A stretch of DNA of 64,000 bases from UBA7672 sp030824255 (GCA_942493305.1 OW818686.1:2728001-2792000), one strand, 5' to 3'. Numbered from the stretch's first letter, positions 45,553-55,741 are shown. The notes: a model not told the origin generated them from the letters alone. A program made the numbers and translations.

Positions 45553-45872
45553 TGGCCGCCAAGATTAAAAAAGGCGATACGGTGATCGTGCTCACCGGCA
45601 AGGACAAGGGCCAGAAGGGCGAAGTCATCAAGGCTTTCCCGGAAGAGAACCGTGTCCTCGTGTCGGGCGTGAACATCAAGTCGCGCCACACGAAGCCGAG
45701 CCAGGCGGATCCGCAGGGCGGCATCAAGCGCAACGAAGCGCCGATCCATGTTTCAAATGTCGCTCACGTCGATCCGACGTCGGGCAAACCCACACGCGTC
45801 GGTTTCAAGATCGACGACAAGGGCCGCAAGGTGCGCGTTGCCAAGCGCTCCGGGGAGTCCATCGATGGCTGA
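45552..45872 (+). CDS. rplX: 50S ribosomal protein L24
   Basis: L24 nucleates 50S assembly. The protein is 106 residues from the ATG at 45552 (MAAKIKKGDTVIVLTGKDKG), with the KOW motif and IKSRHTKPSQADPQGGI. The frame is open upstream in rplN, where it is not conserved. It overlaps rplE by eight bases. Confidence 0.96.
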   Translation: MAAKIKKGDTVIVLTGKDKGQKGEVIKAFPEENRVLVSGVNIKSRHTKPSQADPQGGIKRNEAPIHVSNVAHVDPTSGKPTRVGFKIDDKGRKVRVAKRSGESIDG

Positions 45873-46419
45873 TAAATACACCCCGCGCCTCCGTTCGCTC
45901 TATGATCAGAGCATTCGCGAGAAGATGACCGAGCAATTCGGTTACACGAACGGCATGCAGGTGCCGGCGCTCGACAAGGTCGTGATCAACATGGGCGTGG
46001 GCGAAGCTGTCGCCGACTCCAAGAAGATCCGCTCGGCCGTTGCCGATCTGACCGCGATTTCCGGTCAGAAGCCGCTGGAGACCAAGTCGCGCAAGTCGAT
46101 CGCCACGTTCAAGCTGCGTGACGGCATGACCATCGGCGCCAAGGTCACCCTGCGTCGTGAGCGCATGTACGAATTCATCGACCGCCTGACCACGATCGCG
46201 CTTCCGCGCGTGAAGGACTTCCGGGGCCTGAACGGCAAGTCGTTCGATGGCCGCGGCAACTTCGCGATGGGTCTCAAGGAACACACCGTGTTCCCGGAGA
46301 TCAGCTACGACAGCATCGACACGGTCTGGGGTATGGACATCATTGTGTGCACGACGGCGCGCACCAACGAAGAAGCGAAAGCACTCCTCACGGAGTTTGG
46401 CTTTCCCTTCCGCACCTAG
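45865..46419 (+). CDS. rplE: 50S ribosomal protein L5
   Basis: L5 binds 5S rRNA and contacts the P-site tRNA. The protein is 184 residues from the ATG at 45865 (MADKYTPRLRSLYDQSIREK), with KVVINMGVGEAVADSKK and the family region LPRVKDFRGLNGKSFDGRGN. A cggggag ribosome-binding site lies inside rplX. Confidence 0.97.
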   Translation: MADKYTPRLRSLYDQSIREKMTEQFGYTNGMQVPALDKVVINMGVGEAVADSKKIRSAVADLTAISGQKPLETKSRKSIATFKLRDGMTIGAKVTLRRERMYEFIDRLTTIALPRVKDFRGLNGKSFDGRGNFAMGLKEHTVFPEISYDSIDTVWGMDIIVCTTARTNEEAKALLTEFGFPFRT

Positions 46420-46436
46420 GCGCGCTGGAGAAAACG

Positions 46437-46742
46437 ATGGCTAAGAAAAGCTCGATCGAAAAGAACAACCACCGCAAGCACCTGGTGGAGCAGTACGCCA
46501 AGAAGCGCGCTAACCTGAAAGCCAAGGCCCTCGACGAGAGCCTGCCGCTGGAAGATCGCTTCGAGGCGCGCATGAAGCTCGCCAAGCTGCCGCGGAACTC
46601 CGCGCCGAACCGGGTTCGCAACCGCTGCGAGATTTCGGGTCGCCCGCGCGCTTATTATCGGAAGCTCAGGATGTCCCGCATCGCCCTGCGCGATTACGGC
46701 GCCTCGGGAATGATCCCGGGCCTCGTGAAATCGAGCTGGTAG
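46437..46742 (+). CDS. rpsN: 30S ribosomal protein S14 (zinc-independent type)
   Basis: S14 is part of the 30S head. The protein is 101 residues from the ATG at 46437 (MAKKSSIEKNNHRKHLVEQY). Only one cysteine is present (NRCEISGRPRAYYRKLRMSR), so it is the long form that does not bind zinc. It lies in the normal place between rplE and rpsH. Confidence 0.96.
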   Translation: MAKKSSIEKNNHRKHLVEQYAKKRANLKAKALDESLPLEDRFEARMKLAKLPRNSAPNRVRNRCEISGRPRAYYRKLRMSRIALRDYGASGMIPGLVKSSW

Positions 46743-46756
46743 GGGAGGTCAGACAA

Positions 46757-47152
46757 ATGCACATGAACGATCCTGTTGGTGATCTGCTGACGCGCATCCG
46801 CAACGCCCAGCGTCGCGGCCGCACTTCGGTCCAGTCGCCGTCGTCCAAACTCCGCGTGAACCTGCTCGAAGTGCTTCAGCGCGAGGGCTACATCCGCGGC
46901 TTCACGGAAGTGGAGACGGATGGCCGCAAGGAGCTCGATATCGAGCTGAAATACTATGATGGAGCGCCGGTGATCTCCGAGATCCGCCGTATCTCCAAGC
47001 CGGGCCGCCGGGTTTACTCGGCCGTTCGTGACCTGCCGCTGGTTCGTAATGGCCTGGGCATCTCCGTCCTCTCCACGCCGAAGGGCGTGATGTCGGACGC
47101 CGAGGCGCGCACCCAGAACGTCGGTGGCGAAATCCTCTGCCGGGTGAGCTAA
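46757..47152 (+). CDS. rpsH: 30S ribosomal protein S8
   Basis: S8 binds the central domain of 16S rRNA and in E. coli represses the spc operon. The 131-residue protein has NDPVGDLLTRIRNAQRRGR and the C-terminal LGISVLSTPKGVMSDAEAR. The second methionine (MHM) could also be the start. Confidence 0.96.
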   Translation: MHMNDPVGDLLTRIRNAQRRGRTSVQSPSSKLRVNLLEVLQREGYIRGFTEVETDGRKELDIELKYYDGAPVISEIRRISKPGRRVYSAVRDLPLVRNGLGISVLSTPKGVMSDAEARTQNVGGEILCRVS

Positions 47153-47153
47153 G

Positions 47154-47690
47154 ATGTCTCGCGTTGGAAAAAAGACGATTGAAGCGGTCAAGGGCGTCGA
47201 CATCAAAGTCGCCGGCGGCCAGATCACCGTGAAGGGCCCGAAGGGCGAGCTGAAGATGGCTCTGACGGACGAAGTGTCCGTCAAGGTCGAGAACGGCGAA
47301 GTCAACATCGAGGCGCGCAACCCGAACGAGCGCAAGTCGAAAGCGATGTGGGGCACCACCCGCGCCAACATCCAGAACATGGTGACGGGCGTGACCACGG
47401 GCTTCGAGAAGAACCTCGAACTGGTGGGCGTCGGTTACCGCGCTGCACTGAAGGGCAAGGATCTCGAGCTGTCGCTCGGTTACTCGCACCCTGTCGTGTA
47501 CAAGGCGCCGGCCGGCATCACGTTCGCTTCGGCGAAGCCGACCGAGATCAAGATCACGGGCTCTGACAAGCAGACCGTCGGCCAGGTTGCCGCCGAGATC
47601 CGCTCGTTCCGTCCGCCCGAGCCGTACAAGGGCAAAGGCGTCCGCAAGACGGGCGAATATGTCCGACGCAAGGAAGGCAAGAAGAAGTAA
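47154..47690 (+). CDS. rplF: 50S ribosomal protein L6
   Basis: L6 stands next to the sarcin-ricin loop. The 178-residue protein has MSRVGKKTIEAVKGVDIKVA, the conserved middle VGVGYRAALKGKDLELSLGY, and the C-terminal YKGKGVRKTGEYVRRKEGKK. Only one base separates it from rpsH. Confidence 0.97.
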   Translation: MSRVGKKTIEAVKGVDIKVAGGQITVKGPKGELKMALTDEVSVKVENGEVNIEARNPNERKSKAMWGTTRANIQNMVTGVTTGFEKNLELVGVGYRAALKGKDLELSLGYSHPVVYKAPAGITFASAKPTEIKITGSDKQTVGQVAAEIRSFRPPEPYKGKGVRKTGEYVRRKEGKKK

Positions 47691-47693
47691 GCC

Positions 47694-48047
47694 ATGGCCT
47701 CGCTTCAGCACAAACAGTTCGATCGCCGCGCCCAGCGCGTCCGCACCAAGCTTCGCAAGGTCGCCGACGGCAAACCGCGCCTCTCGGTTACCCGCTCCGT
47801 CAAGCACATCTCGGTGCAGCTCATCGACGACGCCAAAGGCGTCACGGTGGCAGCAGCATCTTCTCTCGAGAAGGGCTTCAAGGGCGGCACCAAGTCCGAA
47901 GACGCCAGCGCCGTGGGCAAGCTCATCGCTGAGCGCGCTTCCAAGGCTGGCGTAACCGATGTGGTCTTCGACCGCGGCGGCAACATTTTCCACGGCCGCG
48001 TGAAAGCGTTGGCCGATGCCGCCCGCGAGGGCGGCCTGAAATTCTAG
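47694..48047 (+). CDS. rplR: 50S ribosomal protein L18
   Basis: L18 binds 5S rRNA with L5 and L25. The 117-residue protein has RRAQRVRTKLRKVADGKPRL and the C-terminal FDRGGNIFHGRVKALADAAR. Three bases separate it from rplF. Confidence 0.96.
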   Translation: MASLQHKQFDRRAQRVRTKLRKVADGKPRLSVTRSVKHISVQLIDDAKGVTVAAASSLEKGFKGGTKSEDASAVGKLIAERASKAGVTDVVFDRGGNIFHGRVKALADAAREGGLKF

Positions 48048-48057
48048 GGAGCCGCTA

Positions 48058-48663
48058 ATGGCGCGTGAAGGCGAACGTAGCGAACGTGGTGGTGAACGCG
48101 GTGATCGCGGTCGTGGCCGTCGTGATCGCAATGAAGATCGCGAACAGTCCGAGATCGTCGACAAACTGGTTGCTATCAACCGTGTCGCGAAGGTCGTGAA
48201 GGGCGGTAAGAACTTTGCGTTCGCTGCTCTCGTGGTCGTCGGTGACCAAAAGGGTCGCATTGGCTACGGCCACGGCAAGGCCCGCGAGGTTCCCGAGGCG
48301 ATCCGCAAGGCGACCGAGGAAGCCAAGAAGTCGATGATCCGCGTGCCGCTGCGCGAAGGCCGCACGCTGCACCACGACACCCAGGGTCGCTGGGGCGCTG
48401 GCAAGGTCATCATGCGTTCGGCTCCGGCCGGTACGGGTGTGATCGCCGGTGGTCCGATGCGCGCTGTGTTCGACGTGCTCGGCATCCGTGACGTCGTCGC
48501 CAAGTCGACGGGTTCTTCGAACCCGTACAACATGGTCCGTGCTACGGTTGACGCGCTCAAGCATCAGTCTTCGCCCCGCCAGATCGCGTCCAAGCGCGGC
48601 CTGAAGGTGCAAGACATCATTGCCCGCCGTACTGACGGCTCGGGCAACGCCGAAGTCGCGTAA
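48058..48663 (+). CDS. rpsE: 30S ribosomal protein S5
   Basis: S5 supports translational accuracy and mRNA unwinding. The 201-residue protein has a charged N-terminal extension (EGERSERGGERGDRGRGRRD), the core LVAINRVAKVVKGGKNFAFA and GYGHGKAREVPEAIRKATEE. The N-terminal extension is a common alphaproteobacterial feature. Confidence 0.96.
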   Translation: MAREGERSERGGERGDRGRGRRDRNEDREQSEIVDKLVAINRVAKVVKGGKNFAFAALVVVGDQKGRIGYGHGKAREVPEAIRKATEEAKKSMIRVPLREGRTLHHDTQGRWGAGKVIMRSAPAGTGVIAGGPMRAVFDVLGIRDVVAKSTGSSNPYNMVRATVDALKHQSSPRQIASKRGLKVQDIIARRTDGSGNAEVA

Positions 48664-48677
48664 GGCAGGAGCTCGAG

Positions 48678-48863
48678 ATGGCCGCCAAGAAAACCCTCCG
48701 CGTGAAGCAGGTGAAGAGCCCGCAGCGTCGCGAAGCATCGCAGCGCGCGACCCTCGTCGGCCTCGGTCTCAACAAGGTCTCGCGTGAGCGCGAACTTGAA
48801 GACACCCCGTCCGTGCGTGGCATGATCGCCAAGGTGCAGCACCTCGTCGAGATCGTGGACTAA
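48678..48863 (+). CDS. rpmD: 50S ribosomal protein L30
   Basis: L30 is a small 50S protein. The 61-residue protein has LRVKQVKSPQRREASQRATL and LGLNKVSRERELEDTPSVRG. A ggagctcgag ribosome-binding site precedes the ATG. Its position between rpsE and rplO is standard. Confidence 0.95.
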   Translation: MAAKKTLRVKQVKSPQRREASQRATLVGLGLNKVSRERELEDTPSVRGMIAKVQHLVEIVD

Positions 48864-48910
48864 TACTTTCACCGGTGCGCCTGAGAGGGCCGGCCGGTCT
48901 GGAGCTTAAG

Positions 48911-49393
48911 ATGAAACTGAACCAGATCTCCGACAACGAAGGCGCCCGCAAGAAGCGTATGCGCGTCGGCCTGGGCGTCGGCTCGGGCAAGGGCAAGACG
49001 GCCGGTCGTGGCGTCAAGGGTCAGAAGGCACGTCGCGGCGTGGCCATCAATGGCTTCGAAGGCGGCCAGATGCCGATCTACATGCGCCTGCCTAAGCGCG
49101 GCTTCACGCCTCACGGCGCAGCCAGCTATGCCGAGGTCAACATTGGCCGCATCGAGGACGCCGTGAAAGCCGGCAAGCTCGACGCCAATAAGCCGATCGA
49201 CGCTGCTGCACTGATTGCTTCGGGCGTGGTGCGTCGCAGCAAGGACGGCATTCGCCTCCTTGCAAAGGGCGAGATCAAATCCAAAGTTGAGCTGGTCGTG
49301 CACGGAGCCTCCAAAGCCGCGATCGAAGCGGTCGAAAAGGCCGGCGGCAAGGTTACTGTGACGAAGCCGGCTGCCGTTGAGGCTGCCGAGTAA
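48911..49393 (+). CDS. rplO: 50S ribosomal protein L15
   Basis: L15 aids late 50S assembly. The protein is 160 residues from the ATG at 48911 (MKLNQISDNEGARKKRMRVG), with GVKGQKARRGVAINGFEGGQ and RLPKRGFTPHG. The ggagc ribosome-binding site supports this start over the ATG at 48875. Confidence 0.96.
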   Translation: MKLNQISDNEGARKKRMRVGLGVGSGKGKTAGRGVKGQKARRGVAINGFEGGQMPIYMRLPKRGFTPHGAASYAEVNIGRIEDAVKAGKLDANKPIDAAALIASGVVRRSKDGIRLLAKGEIKSKVELVVHGASKAAIEAVEKAGGKVTVTKPAAVEAAE

Positions 49394-49394
49394 G

Positions 49395-49418
49395 CCTGCC
49401 CTGGTTTGTCAGGACAGG
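49395..49418 (+). other. Intercistronic hairpin between rplO and secY
   Basis: cctg (49395-49398) and cctg (49400-49403) pair with cagg (49410-49413) and cagg (49415-49418), leaving a C/A mismatch and a six-base loop. A second small pair, ctgcc with ggcag, follows near 49438-49452. There is no T run, so it may set mRNA decay and not termination. Confidence 0.4.
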
Positions 49419-49484
49419 TGCGCGCGTGACTGAAGCCTGCCTTTCCGGCAGCGTGGTGGTCACGCGATCTGGGAGGCGGGCTTA

Positions 49485-50879
49485 ATGGTTTCCGCGGCCG
49501 AGCAGCTGGCTCGTAACATTTCCTTCTCCACCTTTGGCAAGGCGAAGGAGCTGCAGGCCCGTATCCTGTTCACGCTGCTGGCGCTGGTGGTCTACCGGGT
49601 CGGCGCGCAGATTCCGATTCCGGGCCTCGACATGGTCGAGTACAGCCGGGCCTTCCAGGGCATGAAGGAAGGCATCCTGGGAATGTGGAACACATTCTCG
49701 GGCGGCGCCGTCGAGCGCATGGCCATCTTCGCCCTCAACGTGATGCCGTATATCTCGGCGTCGATCATCATCCAGATCCTGTCCACCGCCGTTCCCGCGC
49801 TTGAGCGCCTGAAAAAGGAAGGCGAGGGCGGCCGGAAACAACTGAACCAGTACACCCGCTATCTCACCGTCGCCCTGGCGATCGCTCAGGCCTGGGGCGT
49901 ATCCGTCGCCCTGAACAACGACGTGATGGCCTATGAGCCCGGCCCGTACTTCATGGCGTCCACCGTTATCACGCTGGTCGGCGGCACGATCTTCCTCATG
50001 TGGCTGGGTGAACAGATCACGGCCCGCGGCGTCGGCAACGGTATCTCGCTCATCATCTTCGCCGGCATCGTCGCCGAACTGCCAAACTATATCGTGCAGA
50101 CCTGGTCCCAGCTCTATGCCGGCCAGCTCGATTTCATCGTGATCATCGCCATCCTTGGCCTGGTCGCGGTGATGGTGTTGTTCGTGGTGTTCATGGAGCG
50201 GTCGCAGCGTCGCCTGCTGATCCAGTATCCGAAGCGCCAGCAGGGCAACCGCATGGTGGGCGGCGAGTCATCCTTCCTGCCGCTGAAGGTCAATGCCGCC
50301 GGCGTCATTCCCGCCATCTTCGCCTCCTCGCTGCTGATGCTTCCGCAGACGCTGGCCAGCTTCAACAACCCGGCCGCCGCTGCTGCTGCCGGCACACTCA
50401 CCGCCGACCAGGCCGCTGCGGCCATGGCGCAGTCCGGCATCTGGGGCGAGGTGCTGAGCTTCATTCAGGCCTATCTCGGGCCGGGCCAGCCGCTTTACAT
50501 CGTGTTGTTCGGTGCGCTGATCATCTTCTTCTGCTTCTTCTACACGTCGATCGTGTTCAACCCGGAAGAAACGGCCGAGAACCTGCGCAAGTACGGCGGC
50601 TTCATTCCGGGCTATCGCCCTGGCAAGCGGACCGCGGAGCACCTGGATTACGTTCTGACGCGCCTTACCGTGATCGGATCGATCTACATCGCTGCCGTCT
50701 GCGTGTTGCCGGAGCTGCTGAGGAATGAATTCGCGGGGCGGTTCTATATCGGCGGCACATCGCTGCTGATTGTGGTGTCTGTGACGATGGATACGGTCTC
50801 GCAGATCCAGTCGCACCTGATCGGCCACCAGTACGAGGGCATGATCAAACGCGCTCGTCTCGGGGGTAAGAAGAAGTGA
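49485..50879 (+). CDS. secY: Preprotein translocase subunit SecY
   Basis: SecY is the ten-helix protein-conducting channel of the inner membrane. The 464-residue protein has RILFTLLALVVYRVGAQIPI (helix 1), the helix 2 region with AIFALNVMPYISASIIIQIL, the cytoplasmic loop RRLLIQYPKRQQGNRMVGGE, and the signature FVVFMERSQRR. It works with SecE (21199) and SecD/YajC in this window. It overlaps adk by four bases. Confidence 0.96.
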   Translation: MVSAAEQLARNISFSTFGKAKELQARILFTLLALVVYRVGAQIPIPGLDMVEYSRAFQGMKEGILGMWNTFSGGAVERMAIFALNVMPYISASIIIQILSTAVPALERLKKEGEGGRKQLNQYTRYLTVALAIAQAWGVSVALNNDVMAYEPGPYFMASTVITLVGGTIFLMWLGEQITARGVGNGISLIIFAGIVAELPNYIVQTWSQLYAGQLDFIVIIAILGLVAVMVLFVVFMERSQRRLLIQYPKRQQGNRMVGGESSFLPLKVNAAGVIPAIFASSLLMLPQTLASFNNPAAAAAAGTLTADQAAAAMAQSGIWGEVLSFIQAYLGPGQPLYIVLFGALIIFFCFFYTSIVFNPEETAENLRKYGGFIPGYRPGKRTAEHLDYVLTRLTVIGSIYIAAVCVLPELLRNEFAGRFYIGGTSLLIVVSVTMDTVSQIQSHLIGHQYEGMIKRARLGGKKK

Positions 50880-51460
50880 ACCTGATTCTGTTCGGGCCCC
50901 CCGCCGCCGGCAAGGGAACCCAGGCAAAGAAGCTGGTCGCCGAGCGCGGCTTCATCCAGCTCTCCACGGGCGACATGCTGCGCGCCGCGCGCACGTCTGG
51001 CTCGGAGCTGGGCAAGAAAGTCGCCTCGATCATGGATTCGGGGTCATTGGTCTCGGACGAGATCGTGATCGCCCTGATCGAGGAGCAGCTCGACAAGAAC
51101 CCCGAGGCTGCCGGCTTCATATTTGATGGTTTCCCGCGGACAATCCCCCAGGCGACCGCCCTGGATGACTCGCTCGCAGGCCGCGGCCAGAAGGTGGACG
51201 CTGTCATCCGCCTCAAGGTCGATGAAAACGCGCTGATCGACCGGGTGACCAAGCGATTCGAGGCGGAAGGCCGCGCCGACGACAATCCGGAAGCCTTCAA
51301 GAAGCGACTCGTGGCCTATAACACCCAGACTGCCCCCCTCGTGGAAGTGTATAGAGGGCAGGGCAAGCTGACCGAAATCGACGGCATGGCCAACGTGGAG
51401 ACGGTATCGGCTTCGATCGCCGGCATTCTCGACGCGGCGGCGCCGAAAAAAGCGAATTGA
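50876..51460 (+). CDS. adk: Adenylate kinase
   Basis: Adk interconverts ATP, ADP and AMP. The 194-residue protein begins at GTG 50876, which overlaps the secY stop, and reads NLILFGPPAAGKGTQAKKLV (P-loop), STGDMLRAA and FDGFPRTIPQA. It is the short-LID type without a zinc-binding four-cysteine loop (RFEAEGRADDNPEAFKKRL). The secY-adk pair is widespread in the spc operon. Confidence 0.96.
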   Translation: MNLILFGPPAAGKGTQAKKLVAERGFIQLSTGDMLRAARTSGSELGKKVASIMDSGSLVSDEIVIALIEEQLDKNPEAAGFIFDGFPRTIPQATALDDSLAGRGQKVDAVIRLKVDENALIDRVTKRFEAEGRADDNPEAFKKRLVAYNTQTAPLVEVYRGQGKLTEIDGMANVETVSASIAGILDAAAPKKAN

Positions 51461-51524
51461 ATCTGAGGTCAAATCCCTGTCGATGAAGGGCAGGGAAGGC
51501 TGAGGATAAAAGGGAAATAAGCGG

Positions 51525-51552
51525 TTGACGGGGCGAGTTCGCCCCGTATAAG
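51525..51552 (+). promoter_or_regulatory. Promoter of the rpsM (alpha) operon with a palindromic spacer
   Basis: TTGACG (51525-51530) and TATAAG (51547-51552) have a 16-base spacer. The palindrome cggggcgagttcgccccg (51529-51546) fills it completely, with arms of eight bases around GT. The start site would lie about 130 bases before rpsM. The palindrome could be an operator; as RNA from the adk transcript it could also form a hairpin with loop AGTT. Confidence 0.7.
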
Positions 51553-51692
51553 AACCGGCCTTCGCGACGGGCAGATGTTTCGCCGCGCCGGCACGGCGTG
51601 TGGCGAACTTTGGCGTTGCGCTAGAGATTTCGATAGAGTTTTTCGGGCCTTTTTCCCGTCAGGGAAATCGGCGGACGTTCAGGAGAGGCAGT

Positions 51693-52061
51693 TTGGCCCG
51701 TATTGCAGGCGTAAACCTTCCGACGGCGAAGCGCGTTGAAGTCGCGCTGACCTATATTCATGGCATTGGCCCGTCCAAAGCCAAGGAAATCACCGGCAAG
51801 CTCGGCATTGAAGCCGCTCGCCGCGTGAACCAGCTGACGGACTCCGAAGTCCTGAAGATCCGTGAAGCGATCGATGCCGACTACATGGTGGAGGGTGACC
51901 TTCGCCGCGAAGTCGCGATGAACATCAAGCGTCTGATGGACCTGGGTTGCTATCGCGGCCTGCGTCACCGCAAGGGCCTGCCGGTCCGCGGTCAGCGCAC
52001 CCACACCAACGCCCGCACGCGCAAAGGCCCCGCTAAGGCCATCGCCGGCAAGAAGAAGTAG
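51693..52061 (+). CDS. rpsM: 30S ribosomal protein S13, TTG start
   Basis: S13 contacts the 50S subunit and P-site tRNA. The conserved N terminus (M)ARIAGVNLPTAKRVEVALTY aligns with a TTG at 51693, preceded by aggagagg (51681-51688), a strong ribosome-binding site; there is no ATG or GTG in frame at this point. The protein is 122 residues and ends KGPAKAIAGKKK. The upstream frame from 51600 is not conserved. TTG initiation is unusual for a ribosomal protein. Confidence 0.93.
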   Translation: MARIAGVNLPTAKRVEVALTYIHGIGPSKAKEITGKLGIEAARRVNQLTDSEVLKIREAIDADYMVEGDLRREVAMNIKRLMDLGCYRGLRHRKGLPVRGQRTHTNARTRKGPAKAIAGKKK

Positions 52062-52069
52062 GATAAGTC

Positions 52070-52471
52070 ATGGCGCGCGAAGCTGCTGGCGACAAAGGCC
52101 GGGTCAAGAAACGGGAACGCAAGAACATCGCGTCGGGCGTCGCCCACGTGAATGCGTCCTTCAACAACACGATCATCACGATCACCGACGCGCAGGGCAA
52201 CACGATTTCCTGGTCGTCCGCCGGCACGATGGGCTTCAAAGGCTCGCGCAAGTCGACGCCGTATGCCGCTCAGGTCGCCGCCGAAGACGCCGGCAAGAAG
52301 GCGATGGAACATGGCATGAAGACGCTGGAAGTCCTCGTTCACGGCCCCGGTTCCGGCCGCGAGTCGGCGCTCCGCGCGCTGCAGGCAGTTGGCTTCACTG
52401 TCACCACGATCCACGACACCACGTCCGTTCCCCACAACGGCTGCCGCCCGCCGAAACGCCGCCGCGTCTAA
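52070..52471 (+). CDS. rpsK: 30S ribosomal protein S11
   Basis: S11 is part of the platform of the 30S subunit. The 133-residue protein has SGVAHVNASFNNTIITITDA and the C-terminal HNGCRPPKRRRV. Eight bases separate it from rpsM. Confidence 0.97.
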   Translation: MAREAAGDKGRVKKRERKNIASGVAHVNASFNNTIITITDAQGNTISWSSAGTMGFKGSRKSTPYAAQVAAEDAGKKAMEHGMKTLEVLVHGPGSGRESALRALQAVGFTVTTIHDTTSVPHNGCRPPKRRRV

Positions 52472-52519
52472 GACGCGTTTCGCTCGTTTCGGTCTGGCTA
52501 TACTAAAGAGGTTTTATCC

Positions 52520-53557
52520 ATGGCGATGTCCGCCGGTTCGGTGAACGACAAGAACTGGAAAGACCTGATCCGCCCCAACCGTCCGGTTGTTGAGCACGAT
52601 CGGGACGCCCAGCGCAAAGCCAAGCTCGTGATCGAGCCGCTTGAGCGTGGTTTCGGCACGACACTCGGCAACGCCCTGCGTCGCGTTCTTCTTTCCTCGC
52701 TGCAAGGCGCCGCAATCACCGGCGTGCAGATCGACGGCGTTGTCCACGAGTTCTCGTCCATTCCGGGCGTGCGCGAAGACGTCACCGACATCGTGCTGAA
52801 CCTGAAGCGTGTCGCGATCCGCATGGTATCGGATACGCCGAAGCGCATGACGCTTAAGGCCACTGGCGGCGGTCCGATCCGCGCCGGCCAGATCGAGGTT
52901 TCGGGCGACATCGAGATCCTCAATCCCGATCACATCATCTGCCACCTGGACGAAGGTTCGGACGTGCGGATGGAATTCACGGTCGCTACCGGCAAGGGCT
53001 ATGTGGCGGCTGACCGCAACCGTCCGGATGACGCTCCGCTTGGCTACATCCCGATCGACTCGATTTTCTCGCCGGTCGAGCGTGTGGGCGTGTTCGTGGA
53101 AGACACCCGCGCCGGCCAGGTGCTGGACTACGATAAACTGACGCTCGACATCCAGACCGATGGCTCGGTCACGCCGGAAAACGCCGTGGCTTATGCCGCG
53201 CGCATCCTGCAGGATCAGTTGCAACTGCTGATCACCTTCGACGAGCCGGTTGCTGCGTCTTCGTCCGACGACGAGCCGGACCTGGGCTTCAACCCGGTGC
53301 TGCTCAAGAAGGTCGACGAGCTGGAGCTTTCGGTGCGCTCGGCCAACTGCCTGCGCAACGACAACATCGTCTACATCGGCGACCTCATCCAGAAGTCCGA
53401 GGCGGAAATGCTCCGCACCCCGAACTTCGGCCGCAAGTCGCTGAACGAAATCAAGGAAGTGCTCGCTTCGATGGGCCTCCACCTCGGCATGGACGTTCCG
53501 TCCTGGCCGCCGGAAAACATCGAAGAGCTCGCCAAGAAGTACGAAGACCACACCTGA
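52520..53557 (+). CDS. rpoA: RNA polymerase alpha subunit
   Basis: RpoA dimerises to start RNA polymerase assembly and its C-terminal domain contacts DNA and activators. The 345-residue protein has the NTD signature PLERGFGTTLGNALRRVLLS and the CTD helices ELELSVRSANCLRNDNIVYI and RTPNFGRKSLNEIKEVLASM. Length is normal. It is followed by rplQ after 34 bases, as usual. Confidence 0.97.
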   Translation: MAMSAGSVNDKNWKDLIRPNRPVVEHDRDAQRKAKLVIEPLERGFGTTLGNALRRVLLSSLQGAAITGVQIDGVVHEFSSIPGVREDVTDIVLNLKRVAIRMVSDTPKRMTLKATGGGPIRAGQIEVSGDIEILNPDHIICHLDEGSDVRMEFTVATGKGYVAADRNRPDDAPLGYIPIDSIFSPVERVGVFVEDTRAGQVLDYDKLTLDIQTDGSVTPENAVAYAARILQDQLQLLITFDEPVAASSSDDEPDLGFNPVLLKKVDELELSVRSANCLRNDNIVYIGDLIQKSEAEMLRTPNFGRKSLNEIKEVLASMGLHLGMDVPSWPPENIEELAKKYEDHT

Positions 53558-53591
53558 TTAGGAGCCGGCCCCAAGAAGGCTGGATAGTAAA

Positions 53592-54011
53592 ATGCGCCAC
53601 GGTTTTGCGCTCCGCAAATTCAACCGCACGAACTCGCACCGCAAGGCGATGTTCGCCAACATGTCCGGCGCGCTGATCCGCCACGAGCAGATCACGACCA
53701 CGCTGCCGAAGGCGAAGGAGCTCAAGTCGGTCGTCGACAAGCTCATCACGCTCGGAAAGAAGGGTGGCCTCGCCAACCGTCGCCTTGCTGCTTCGCAGCT
53801 CAAGGAAGACGATGTTGTCGTGAAGCTCTTCGCCACGCTGGCTGAACGCTACAAGGATCGTCAGGGCGGCTACACGCGCGTTCTGAAAGCCGGCTTCCGC
53901 CATGGCGACAACGCTCCGCTGGCAATCATCGAACTGGTCGACCGCGACGAAGACGCCAAAGGCGCTGACGACCGCGCTCGTGCGGCCGCTGCCGCCGAAG
54001 CCGCTGAATAG
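53592..54011 (+). CDS. rplQ: 50S ribosomal protein L17
   Basis: L17 is the last gene of the alpha operon. The 139-residue protein has MRHGFALRKFNRTNSHRKAM and ANMSGALIRHEQITTTLPKA, with an acidic Ala-rich C-terminal tail. The strong terminator at 54035 follows. Confidence 0.97.
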   Translation: MRHGFALRKFNRTNSHRKAMFANMSGALIRHEQITTTLPKAKELKSVVDKLITLGKKGGLANRRLAASQLKEDDVVVKLFATLAERYKDRQGGYTRVLKAGFRHGDNAPLAIIELVDRDEDAKGADDRARAAAAAEAAE

Positions 54012-54034
54012 TCGGTTCTGACCTAGCAAGTTTG

Positions 54035-54066
54035 AAAAGGCCGCCCCCCAAAAGGCGGCCTTTTTT
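54035..54066 (+). terminator. Intrinsic terminator after rplQ
   Basis: aaaaggccgcc (54035-54045) pairs with ggcggcctttt (54054-54064) around the loop ccccaaaa, and a six-base T run lies at 54061-54066. Confidence 0.93.
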
Positions 54067-54101
54067 CTTGTCCGGATTGGTCGCATGGCTGCTTGAGAGC
54101 C

Positions 54102-54131
54102 TTGTTTGCGCCGGAATCCAGACCCTATTTT
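54102..54131 (+). promoter_or_regulatory. Candidate promoter of the DegP-type protease gene
   Basis: TTGTTT (54102-54107) and TATTTT (54126-54131) with an 18-base spacer, 51 bases before the ATG at 54183. The -35 element is imperfect; control by an alternative sigma factor cannot be excluded. Confidence 0.4.
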
Positions 54132-54182
54132 CCCCAGCATGACGTCACGGCCGCGATGTGCCGCCGGGCGTGGAGGCAAGGC

Positions 54183-55676
<1,494 letters not shown>

Positions 55677-55741
55677 TTCCGGTCGGACATGCAGCGCTGT
55701 CGGGCTGGCCGATTGCCGGCGCGAAGCGTAGATAGACGCTT

